This document shows positions 1 to 5,328 of a stretch of DNA of 5,574 bases, piece after piece. Every line of letters begins with the position of its first letter. Positions within the stretch are counted from its first letter, which is position 1. Source of the stretch: Rhodospirillales bacterium. GTDB taxonomy: Bacteria > Pseudomonadota > Alphaproteobacteria > JAREAF01. Location: NCBI GenBank assembly GCA_029240475.1, contig JAREAF010000242.1:1-5574 (forward strand). Direction: 5' to 3'. The translations under genes were made by a program, and so were the position numbers. Below the pieces are notes generated by a model. That model worked only from the letters and a program-made list of their open reading frames with translations, did not search any database and was not told the DNA's origin.

Positions 1-723
1 GTAGGACGGCGCCTCGGAGACGCGCACGTTGCGCGGGATCACCGTCTCATAGACCTTGTCGCCGAAATGGCCGCGCACATCGTTGGCGACCGCATCGCAG
101 AGATTGTTCCGCCGGTCGTACATGGTCAGGACCACCCCTTGGATTTGCAACCGAGGGTTGAGGGCGCGCCGGACTCGCTCGATGGTGTCGACGAGGTGGC
201 TCAAGCCCTCCAGCGCGTAGAACTCGCACTGCATCGGCACCAGCACCGCATCGGCGGCGGCGAGCGCGTTGATGGTGAGGAGGCCGAGCGCCGGCGGGCA
301 GTCGATCAGCACGTAATCGAAGGGCTCGGCCAGCGCGGTCAGCGCGTCGCGCAGCCGGAACTCGCGCCGGGGCAGGTCGATCAGCTCGAGCTCGGCGGCG
401 GCGAGATCGACCGAGGCCGGAACGACGAACAGATTGGGCACCGCCGTCGCCATCAGGGACTTGGCGATGCTGGCCCGCTCGATCAGCACGTCGTAGGAGG
501 TGTGCGCCCGCTCGCGCCGGTCGATGCCGAAGCCGGTCGAGGCGTTGCCTTGCGGGTCGAAATCGATCGCCAGCACGCGCTTGCCGCAGGCGGCGAGCGC
601 GGTGGCGAGATTGACGGCGGTCGTGGTCTTGCCCACTCCGCCCTTCTGGTTGGCGACGGCGATGATGCGGCCGAGGCCTCCGGCCCGCCCCCCAATGGGC
701 GAAGGCTTGGCGCTGTCGTTCAC
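1..723 (-). CDS. parA: Chromosome-partitioning ATPase ParA (Soj family), 3' end cut off by the window edge
   Basis: Deviant Walker-type ATPase that works with ParB bound at parS to segregate the origin region; it acts on the nucleoid. I translated 241 uninterrupted codons. The Walker A motif KGGVGKTT lies at residues 27-34 with signature Lys27. The Walker A' stretch IDFDPQGNAS is at 53-62 and the Walker B strand VLID plus CPP at 138-144. The visible end reads PRNVRVSEAPSY, a family motif close to the C-terminus. Soj-type proteins run about 255-265 residues, so roughly 20 residues are missing. The start is the GTG at 723-721, which overlaps the rsmG TGA as GTGA. There is no in-frame ATG before Walker A, and GGAG (738-735) and GAAGG (731-727) are only fair ribosome-binding candidates, so coupling to rsmG translation is likely. 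Seen: all motifs. Known: family role. Inferred: parB follows outside the window. Confidence 0.96.
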   Translation of the reverse strand, partial: MNDSAKPSPIGGRAGGLGRIIAVANQKGGVGKTTTAVNLATALAACGKRVLAIDFDPQGNASTGFGIDRRERAHTSYDVLIERASIAKSLMATAVPNLFVVPASVDLAAAELELIDLPRREFRLRDALTALAEPFDYVLIDCPPALGLLTINALAAADAVLVPMQCEFYALEGLSHLVDTIERVRRALNPRLQIQGVVLTMYDRRNNLCDAVANDVRGHFGDKVYETVIPRNVRVSEAPSY

Positions 724-1325
724 GTGCCTTCGGGCTCCAGCTTGAGGATGGCGGCGCCGGGATCGGTCCGGCTCGCGATGCGTTCGGCGCGCATTGTCGC
801 GGTTTCGGGAGCGGTAATCAATTCCTCAGCGAGGCCGCGTCCCTTGGGGAAGAGAAAGACCGTGCCGGGCCCGGCGAACCGGCTGGCCAGCTTCAAGAGC
901 TCGGGCAGCGGGGCCAGCGCGCGCGCCGTCACGACCTCGAACGCCTGCGCCGGCATGGATTCGATGCGGCGGTTATGGACTGTGACGTGGGCAGCGCCGG
1001 CCAGCCGCGCCGCCTCGCGCAGGAAGGCGCATTTGCGCGAATCCGCCTCGACCAGGTGCACCTCCGGCACGCCCAGGATGGCGAGGACGAGGCCGGGGAA
1101 CCCCGCCCCGCTGCCGAGATCGATCAGCCGCCGCGCCCTGGCCGGGATCAGCGGCAGCAGCTGCGCGGAGTCCAGCATATGACGGCGCCACAGGTCGGGC
1201 AGGGTTGCCGGGGCGACCAGGTTGATCCGGGCCTGCCAGCGGATCAGCGCCTCCGCATAGCAACGCAGCCGCTCCAGTGTTTCACGTGAAACGCCGGTCT
1301 CGGCTTGTAAGCCTTCCGCCGTCAA
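720..1325 (-). CDS. rsmG: 16S rRNA (guanine527-N7) methyltransferase RsmG (GidB)
   Basis: Cytosolic SAM-dependent methyltransferase that makes m7G527 in the 530 loop of 16S rRNA; loss in other bacteria gives low-level streptomycin resistance. The product is 201 residues, a normal length. Visible are RWQARINLV (29-37), the SAM-binding motif I IDLGSGAGFPG (68-78), the VEADSRKCAFL strand/helix (92-102), VTARALAPL (132-140) and FPKGR (159-163). The chosen start is TTG at 1325-1323, four nt after the mnmG stop, giving MTAEGLQAETGVSRETL, which fits the N-terminus of alphaproteobacterial relatives as I know them. No good Shine-Dalgarno precedes it. A second in-frame TTG at 1337-1335 has GGGACGAG 7 nt upstream and is the main alternative. 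The reading frame stays open upstream to about 1604, but that part lies inside mnmG. Codons 11-16 encode a parS site. The stop overlaps the parA GTG. Confidence 0.95.
   Translation of the reverse strand: MTAEGLQAETGVSRETLERLRCYAEALIRWQARINLVAPATLPDLWRRHMLDSAQLLPLIPARARRLIDLGSGAGFPGLVLAILGVPEVHLVEADSRKCAFLREAARLAGAAHVTVHNRRIESMPAQAFEVVTARALAPLPELLKLASRFAGPGTVFLFPKGRGLAEELITAPETATMRAERIASRTDPGAAILKLEPEGT
1278..1293. promoter_or_regulatory. parS centromere site (ParB-binding) inside the rsmG 5' coding region
   Basis: The 16-mer TGTTTCACGTGAAACG matches the near-universal bacterial parS consensus TGTTtCACGTGAAACA at all but the last base. Its inner 14 bases, GTTTCACGTGAAAC, form a perfect palindrome centred on CACGTG. 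It lies in rsmG, where it is read as Gly-Val-Ser-Arg-Glu-Thr (residues 11-16). A location next to parA is where alphaproteobacterial parS sites normally sit. ParB would nucleate here, spread onto flanking DNA and be acted on by ParA. Sequence match and context are seen; binding is inferred. Confidence 0.93.
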
Positions 1326-1329
1326 CGGC

Positions 1330-3192
1330 TCAGGCAACGCGGCGCTCGTCCCGGCGGACGTGGCGCAAGAGGGCGACCAGCGCCGCCGGCGTGACGCCCG
1401 AGATCCGCGCCGCCGCCCCGAGCGTGGCCGGCCGCGCGGCCGTGAGCTTTGCGCGGATCTCGGCCGAGAGGCCGCCCACCGCGTCGTAATCCAAGGCGTC
1501 TGGCAGCCGCAGGGCTTCGTCCCGCCGGAAGGCGCGGATGTCCGCCTCCTGGCGCGACAGGTAGCCCGCATAGCGCCCGTCGATCTCGATCTGCTCGGCG
1601 ACATCGGCGCGCAGGCCGTTCAGCTCCGGCCAGAGCCGGGCCAGAGCGCTTAAATCGATATTCGGAAAGGACAGGAGCTCGTGCACGCTCCGCCGCTGCC
1701 CGTCCGCCGTGACCTGAATCCCGGCCCGGCCCAGCTCGCCGGGCGTGGCACGGAGCCTCTGAGCGAGGGCGCGGCCACGCTCCAGCAGGGCTTCCTTCTC
1801 CGCGAAGGCCCGGGCCCGCTGCGGGCCGATGCAGCCCCAGGCCTCGCCGCGGCGGGTCAACCGCTGGTCGGCATTGTCGGCGCGCAGGCTCAAGCGATAC
1901 TCGGCGCGGCTGGTGAACATGCGGTAGGGCTCGGATGTGCCGCGCGTGACCAGGTCGTCGATCAGCACGCCGAGATAGGCCTCGGCGCGGTCGAGCGTCA
2001 CCCCCTCCTGGCCGCCGGCGTGCCGGGCTGCGTTGATCCCGGCCATCAGCCCCTGCGCGGCCGCCTCCTCATAGCCTGTAGTGCCGTTGATCTGGCCGGC
2101 GAAGAAGAGCCCGGACACGCGCCGCGTCTCCAGGGTCGGCTTCAGCTCGCGCGGATCGACGAAATCATATTCGATGGCGTAGCCGGCCTTGAGGATCTCG
2201 GCCCGCTCCAGGCCCCGGATCGAGCGGACCAGCGCCAGCTGCACCTCGCGCGGCAGCGCCGTGGAGATGCCGTTCGGGTAGATGGTCCGGTCCCCCAGCC
2301 CTTCCGGCTCCAGGAAAATCTGGTGCCGCTCGCGGTCGGCGAAGCGCACCACCTTGTCCTCGATCGACGGGCAATAACGCGGGCCGGTGCCGGTGATCTG
2401 GCCGGAATAGATCGGCGAGCGGCCGAGATTGGCCCGGACCAAGGCATGCGTCTGCGGGCCGGTATAGGTGATGTGGCAGGGCACCTGCGCCTGCTCGATG
2501 CGTCTGGTGAGGAACGAGAACGGCGTGGGCGGCTCGTCGCCCGGCTGCAGCTCGAGCGCGGCCCAATCGATCGTGGTCCCGTCGAGGCGCGGGGGCGTGC
2601 CGGTCTTGAGCCGGCCGAGGGCAAAGCCGAGCCGACCCAGGGTGCGGGAGAGCCCGAGGGCGGGCGCCTCTCCCACCCGCCCCGCCGGAATGCGCTCCTC
2701 GCCGATATGGATGAGGCCGCCCAGGAAGGTGCCGGTGGTCAGCACCACCGCGCCGGCGCGCAGCTCCCGGCCGTCCGCCAGCACCACGCCGGCGATGCGC
2801 CCGTCCGCCGCCAGGATCAGGTCCTCGACCGCCCCCTCCTGGAGGGAGAGGCCGGGCTGCTCGGCCAAAAGCCCCTGGATCGCGGCCTTGTAGAGGGCGC
2901 GGTCGGCCTGCGCGCGGGGGCCGCGCACCGCCGGTCCCTTGCTGCGGTTCAGCATGCGGAACTGGATGCCGCCGCGATCGATCGCCCGGCCCATGATGCC
3001 GTCGAGCGCGTCGATCTCGCGCACCAGATGCCCCTTGGCGAGCCCGCCGATAGCGGGATTGCAGGACATGGCGCCGATCGTGTCGAGGCGATGGGTCAGG
3101 AGCAGCGTCGCCGCGCCCAGCCGCGCGGCGGCCGCGGCGGCCTCGCAGCCCGCGTGCCCTCCTCCCACGATGATGACGTCGAACCGATCCAT
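1330..3192 (-). CDS. mnmG: tRNA uridine-5-carboxymethylaminomethyl modification FAD enzyme MnmG (GidA)
   Basis: FAD- and NADH-dependent subunit that, with MnmE, installs (carboxymethyl)aminomethyl at C5 of wobble U34 in tRNAs reading two-codon boxes; cytosolic. The product is 620 residues (E. coli about 629). The N-terminal Rossmann FAD motif VGGGHAGCEAA spans residues 9-19. MSCNPAIGGLAKGHLV (42-57) contains Cys44, and GPRYCPSIEDKVVRF (270-284) contains Cys274; these correspond to the two cysteines reported as important in E. coli MnmG. The second family signature AGQINGTTGYEEAAAQG lies at 365-381, and the C-terminal helical part carries YAGYLSRQ. The start is ATG 3192-3190, giving MDRFDVIIVGGGHAG, the usual family N-terminus; an in-frame TTG at 3231 would add 13 atypical residues. 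No Shine-Dalgarno precedes the ATG, and a candidate promoter lies almost against it. rsmG starts 4 nt downstream. Confidence 0.98.
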   Translation of the reverse strand: MDRFDVIIVGGGHAGCEAAAAAARLGAATLLLTHRLDTIGAMSCNPAIGGLAKGHLVREIDALDGIMGRAIDRGGIQFRMLNRSKGPAVRGPRAQADRALYKAAIQGLLAEQPGLSLQEGAVEDLILAADGRIAGVVLADGRELRAGAVVLTTGTFLGGLIHIGEERIPAGRVGEAPALGLSRTLGRLGFALGRLKTGTPPRLDGTTIDWAALELQPGDEPPTPFSFLTRRIEQAQVPCHITYTGPQTHALVRANLGRSPIYSGQITGTGPRYCPSIEDKVVRFADRERHQIFLEPEGLGDRTIYPNGISTALPREVQLALVRSIRGLERAEILKAGYAIEYDFVDPRELKPTLETRRVSGLFFAGQINGTTGYEEAAAQGLMAGINAARHAGGQEGVTLDRAEAYLGVLIDDLVTRGTSEPYRMFTSRAEYRLSLRADNADQRLTRRGEAWGCIGPQRARAFAEKEALLERGRALAQRLRATPGELGRAGIQVTADGQRRSVHELLSFPNIDLSALARLWPELNGLRADVAEQIEIDGRYAGYLSRQEADIRAFRRDEALRLPDALDYDAVGGLSAEIRAKLTAARPATLGAAARISGVTPAALVALLRHVRRDERRVA

Positions 3193-3202
3193 GGCGCGCG
3201 GG

Positions 3203-3231
3203 ACATTAAGAAGCGGCCGGCCCCAAGTCAA
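3203..3231 (-). promoter_or_regulatory. Candidate sigma70-type promoter for mnmG
   Basis: On the minus strand TTGACT (3231-3226, five of six bases of TTGACA) is followed after 17 nt by TAATGT (3208-3203, three of six bases of TATAAT). An alternative -10, CTTAAT (3210-3205), matches better but at 15-nt spacing. A start about 7 nt past the -10 would fall near 3196, only about 4 nt before the mnmG ATG. The transcript would then be nearly leaderless, which would fit the missing Shine-Dalgarno. The weak -10 keeps this tentative. Confidence 0.35.
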
Positions 3232-3239
3232 AGCGGCCG
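3211..3239. repeat. 9-bp direct repeat, two copies 20 bp apart, in the mnmE-mnmG gap
   Basis: AAGCGGCCG occurs at 3211-3219 and again at 3231-3239, so the copies are offset by 20 bp, about two helical turns. One copy sits in the -35/-10 spacer of the candidate mnmG promoter and the other begins at its -35 edge. The left copy also runs into the palindrome GGCCGGCC (3215-3222). parS lies 5 bp beyond the right copy. It could be an operator or chance in GC-rich DNA; the sequence cannot decide. Confidence 0.4.
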
Positions 3240-3243
3240 ATGT

Positions 3244-3259
3244 CGTTTCACGTGAAACG
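3244..3259. promoter_or_regulatory. parS centromere site (ParB-binding) between mnmE and mnmG
   Basis: CGTTTCACGTGAAACG is a perfect 16-bp inverted repeat that matches the parS core GTTTCACGTGAAAC at every base; the outermost pair is C/G instead of the consensus T/A. It lies in the 70-bp intergenic gap, 4 nt beyond the mnmE stop codon and upstream of the candidate mnmG promoter. The copy inside rsmG is about 1.97 kb away. Two sites this close to parA mark the segregation locus and imply that the replication origin is nearby. Confidence 0.93.
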
Positions 3260-3262
3260 GCG

Positions 3263-4591
3263 TTATTTGCCGATGCAGAATTCGCGGAAGAGCCGGTCCA
3301 GCACCTCCTCCACCTCGATCCGCCCGGTGACGCGCCCCAGCGCGCGAGTGGCCAGGCGCAGATTCTCGGCCCGGAGCTCCAGCTCGTTCTGGCGGGTGGC
3401 CTCGGCCAGCTCGGCCCTCGCCTCCTCCAGGGCCTGGCGATGGCGCGCGCGGGTCAGGGCGGGAGCGCCCGCCGCCGGAGCCAAGCTGTCCCGCACCTTT
3501 TCCTCCAGCAGCTGCAGCAGCCGGTCGAGGCCGACGCCGGTCGCCACGGAAACCTCCAGCGCTCCAGAAGGAATGGACGGATGCGGGCCGGAGGGCGCCA
3601 AGTCGATCTTGGTGGCGATCGGGACCGCTCGGTCATCCAGCAGCGCCAAGCTGACGGGATCGGGCCGGGCCGATGCCTCGAACAGCACCAGCTTCAGGTC
3701 CGCCGCCGCCGCCCGGGCCCGGGCGCGGCGAATGCCCTCGCTCTCGACGGGGTCGTCGCTGTCGCGCAGGCCGGCGGTGTCCGCCACCGCGACCGGATAG
3801 CCGCCGAGGTCGAGATCCACCTCGATCACGTCGCGCGTCGTCCCGGCGACGGTTGAGACGATCGCCGCATCCCGCCGCGCCAGCCAATTGAGGAGGCTGG
3901 ACTTGCCCACATTGGGCGCGCCCAGGATGGCGACGGAGTAGCCCGCGCGCAGCCGCTCGCCGCGGCGGCGGTCGTCCAGCTCGCGCCCGATCTCCGTCTG
4001 GAGCGCGCCGATCCCGCGCGCGATCTCTCGCTCGAGGGCGTCGGGCAGCCCTTCTTCGGGAAAGTCGAGCACCGCCTCCACCTGCGCCAGCGCGCCGATC
4101 AGCCGCTCGCGCCAGCCCTCGACCAACGCGCCGAGCGCGCCCTCCATCTGCCGCAGGGCCTGGCGGCGCTGCGCCTCGGTCTCGGCGGAGACGAGATCGG
4201 CGATGGCCTCGACTTCGGTGAGGTCCAGCCGTCCGGCGTCGAAGGCGCGGCGGGCGAATTCGCCCGGCTCGGCCAAGCGCAGTCCGGGAAGCCTGGCGAG
4301 CGCGCCCAGCACCGCCTGCGCCACCGCGCGGCCGCCATGGAGGTGCAGCTCGGCCATGTCCTCGCCGGTGAAGCTCGCCGGGCCGGGCAGCCAGAGCACC
4401 ACCGCGCGGTCCAGGGGCGATCCGTCCTCCGGCGACAACAGCGGGCGCAGGCTGGCGCGCCTCGGCGCGGGCATCGGCGCGATGCCGAGCAGGGCCGACA
4501 GCGCGGCGTGCGTATCGGGCCCGCTGATCCGCACCACCGTCACGCCGGATCGACCGATCAGCGTAGACGGAGCGTAGATCGTCTCAGACAT
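3263..4591 (-). CDS. mnmE: tRNA modification GTPase MnmE (TrmE)
   Basis: G protein activated by dimerisation that uses a folate-derived one-carbon unit and partners MnmG in U34 modification; cytosolic. The product is 442 residues, typical length. The N-terminal folate-binding domain carries SFTGEDMAELHLHGG (73-87). The G domain, inserted in the helical domain, shows G1 GAPNVGKSS (224-232), the G2 region GTTRD (250-254), G3 DTAG (271-274) and G4 TKID (327-330; Thr where the canonical motif has Asn). The protein ends in FCIGK (438-442), whose Cys439 is the hallmark C-terminal cysteine of the family. The start is ATG 4591-4589, directly abutting the stop of the ferredoxin gene with no intervening base. 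No Shine-Dalgarno is visible, so translation probably depends on re-initiation. A parS site follows the TAA stop. Confidence 0.98.
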   Translation of the reverse strand: MSETIYAPSTLIGRSGVTVVRISGPDTHAALSALLGIAPMPAPRRASLRPLLSPEDGSPLDRAVVLWLPGPASFTGEDMAELHLHGGRAVAQAVLGALARLPGLRLAEPGEFARRAFDAGRLDLTEVEAIADLVSAETEAQRRQALRQMEGALGALVEGWRERLIGALAQVEAVLDFPEEGLPDALEREIARGIGALQTEIGRELDDRRRGERLRAGYSVAILGAPNVGKSSLLNWLARRDAAIVSTVAGTTRDVIEVDLDLGGYPVAVADTAGLRDSDDPVESEGIRRARARAAAADLKLVLFEASARPDPVSLALLDDRAVPIATKIDLAPSGPHPSIPSGALEVSVATGVGLDRLLQLLEEKVRDSLAPAAGAPALTRARHRQALEEARAELAEATRQNELELRAENLRLATRALGRVTGRIEVEEVLDRLFREFCIGK

Positions 4592-4954
4592 TCAATCTGC
4601 GGTTGCGGGAGCCGGGACCGGCGCATCCATCATCAGGCGCGGCACGCGCCGGCCGCCCATCACATGCACGGCGAGGATCTCGTCCACGTCCTCGGGCGTG
4701 CGCACCGTGTACCACACGCCCTCGGGATAGATCACCATGCTGGGCCCGAGCTCGCATCGGTCGAGGCAGCCCGCAGCGTTGATGCGGACATCCTTCAGGC
4801 CCAGCTCCTTGGCGCGCGCCTTCATGTAGTTGCGCAGGCGCTCGGAGCCCTTGCGCTTGCAGCAGCCGCGCGGATGGCCTTCCGGCCGCTCGTTGATGCA
4901 GCAAAAGACGTGCGCCCGATAGAAGAGCGGCGGGTCCCTGGGCTCACGGCTCAC
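4592..4954 (-). CDS. Thioredoxin-like (2Fe-2S) ferredoxin domain protein
   Basis: Small 120-residue protein predicted to carry one [2Fe-2S] cluster on a thioredoxin-like fold, the type seen in Clostridium pasteurianum and Aquifex 2Fe ferredoxins and in NuoE-related proteins. Six cysteines are present: 18, 19, 31, 32, 63 and 67. Spacings of 13 (18 to 31), 32 (31 to 63) and 4 (63 to 67) match that family's ligand pattern, with AAGCLDRCELGP holding the last two. No signal peptide or membrane segment is seen, so it is cytosolic. The start is GTG 4954-4952, overlapping the upstream TGA as GTGA, with GGGGGAG (4971-4965) 10 nt upstream as a plausible ribosome-binding site. The last 15 or so residues, rich in Pro and Ala, look like a flexible tail. 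Its redox partner is unknown. The direct junction with mnmE suggests co-expression but does not prove a role in tRNA modification. Confidence 0.88.
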   Translation of the reverse strand: MSREPRDPPLFYRAHVFCCINERPEGHPRGCCKRKGSERLRNYMKARAKELGLKDVRINAAGCLDRCELGPSMVIYPEGVWYTVRTPEDVDEILAVHVMGGRRVPRLMMDAPVPAPATAD

Positions 4955-5205
4955 GAGCGCTTGTCTCCCCCGCGCATCGCGTCGCTCATGCCCGACCAGA
5001 AGGCCTTCTGGATCTGGTCGAAGCCCTCGATGCTCTTGGGGAGCCAGACCCGCATCAGGCCGTCGACGTCCATCGCGGCCATGTTCTTGAGAACGCGCTC
5101 CTGCACCTCGCGCATGATCGCCTCCTGCATTGGGGCGACGTCGGGAAGCCCGAAGAAGGCGCGCGCCTCCTCCGGCGTGCAGTCGACATTCACGGTGACC
5201 TTCAT
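4951..5205 (-). CDS. DUF6489-type small protein of unknown function
   Basis: 84-residue soluble protein that I recognise as a small conserved alphaproteobacterial family (DUF6489) with no known function. It opens with MKVTVNVDCTPEEARAFFG, a short beta strand followed by a helix. The middle (residues 25-45) is a Met-rich amphipathic helix, followed by RVWLPKSIEGFDQIQKAFW (52-70). The end is charged (GGDKRS). No signal peptide, membrane segment or metal motif is seen; the only cysteine is Cys9. The start is ATG 5205-5203 with GAGGG (5218-5214) 8 nt upstream, a good ribosome-binding site. It appears to be the first gene of the minus-strand cluster and overlaps the ferredoxin gene by 4 nt, so the two are probably translated together. 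The family name is from memory of its sequence pattern, not from a search. Confidence 0.82.
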   Translation of the reverse strand: MKVTVNVDCTPEEARAFFGLPDVAPMQEAIMREVQERVLKNMAAMDVDGLMRVWLPKSIEGFDQIQKAFWSGMSDAMRGGDKRS

Positions 5206-5328
5206 GACACGCGCCCTCGCCGATACCTTGCCAATCCCATCAATATGGGGCTTCTAGCCCGCAGCCGCGATCCCCGCAACCGCCCTACCCAGGCTCCGTT
5301 ACGCTTCTTTGGCAGGAGCGCCGATCCA
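5206..5328. other. Divergent intergenic region with promoters expected in both directions
   Basis: This 123-bp stretch separates the minus-strand cluster from the plus-strand thioredoxin-domain gene, so both should be transcribed outward from it. I find no convincing -35/-10 pair on either strand. The best plus-strand fragment is TTGCCA (5228-5233) with no good -10 at proper spacing. Two short overlapping inverted repeats are present: CCCAT/ATGGG (5236-5240, 5245-5249) and GGGCT/AGCCC (5248-5252, 5256-5260). They share bases 5248-5249 and so cannot both form at once. Confidence 0.5.
5314..5318 (+). promoter_or_regulatory. Ribosome-binding site of the DUF255 gene
   Basis: AGGAG lies 10 nt before the ATG at 5329. 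It supports that start for the plus-strand gene, whose product begins with the family-typical N-terminus. Confidence 0.7.

Noticed and set aside
716..731. A third CACGTG (721-726) at the rsmG/parA junction, as a possible parS
   Set aside because: Outside the central hexamer the left arm matches parS only partly and the right arm not at all. The hexamer is explained by the rsmG stop and parA GTG start.
67..1182. A 371-codon plus-strand open frame opposite parA and rsmG
   Set aside because: It spans two well-supported opposite-strand genes and has low-complexity shadow composition.
1326..1604. N-terminal extension of rsmG into mnmG (open frame up to 1604)
   Set aside because: The extra residues are Arg/Ser/Pro-rich, unlike RsmG, and overlap the conserved mnmG C-terminal coding region.
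3193..3231. mnmG start at the upstream TTG (3231), adding 13 residues
   Set aside because: The family begins with a short lead into the FAD motif, exactly as given by the ATG at 3192. The TTG coincides with the candidate -35 element and the extra residues are atypical.
1681..3255. A 524-codon open frame on the plus strand opposite mnmG
   Set aside because: It lies antisense to an unmistakable mnmG. The translation is Arg/Ala/Gly/Gln-rich with no recognisable domain, as expected of GC-rich shadow frames. Its C-terminal part reads through parS.
4337..5257. A 306-codon plus-strand open frame opposite mnmE, the ferredoxin and DUF6489 genes
   Set aside because: It crosses three well-supported opposite-strand genes, contains no known motif and has shadow-frame composition.
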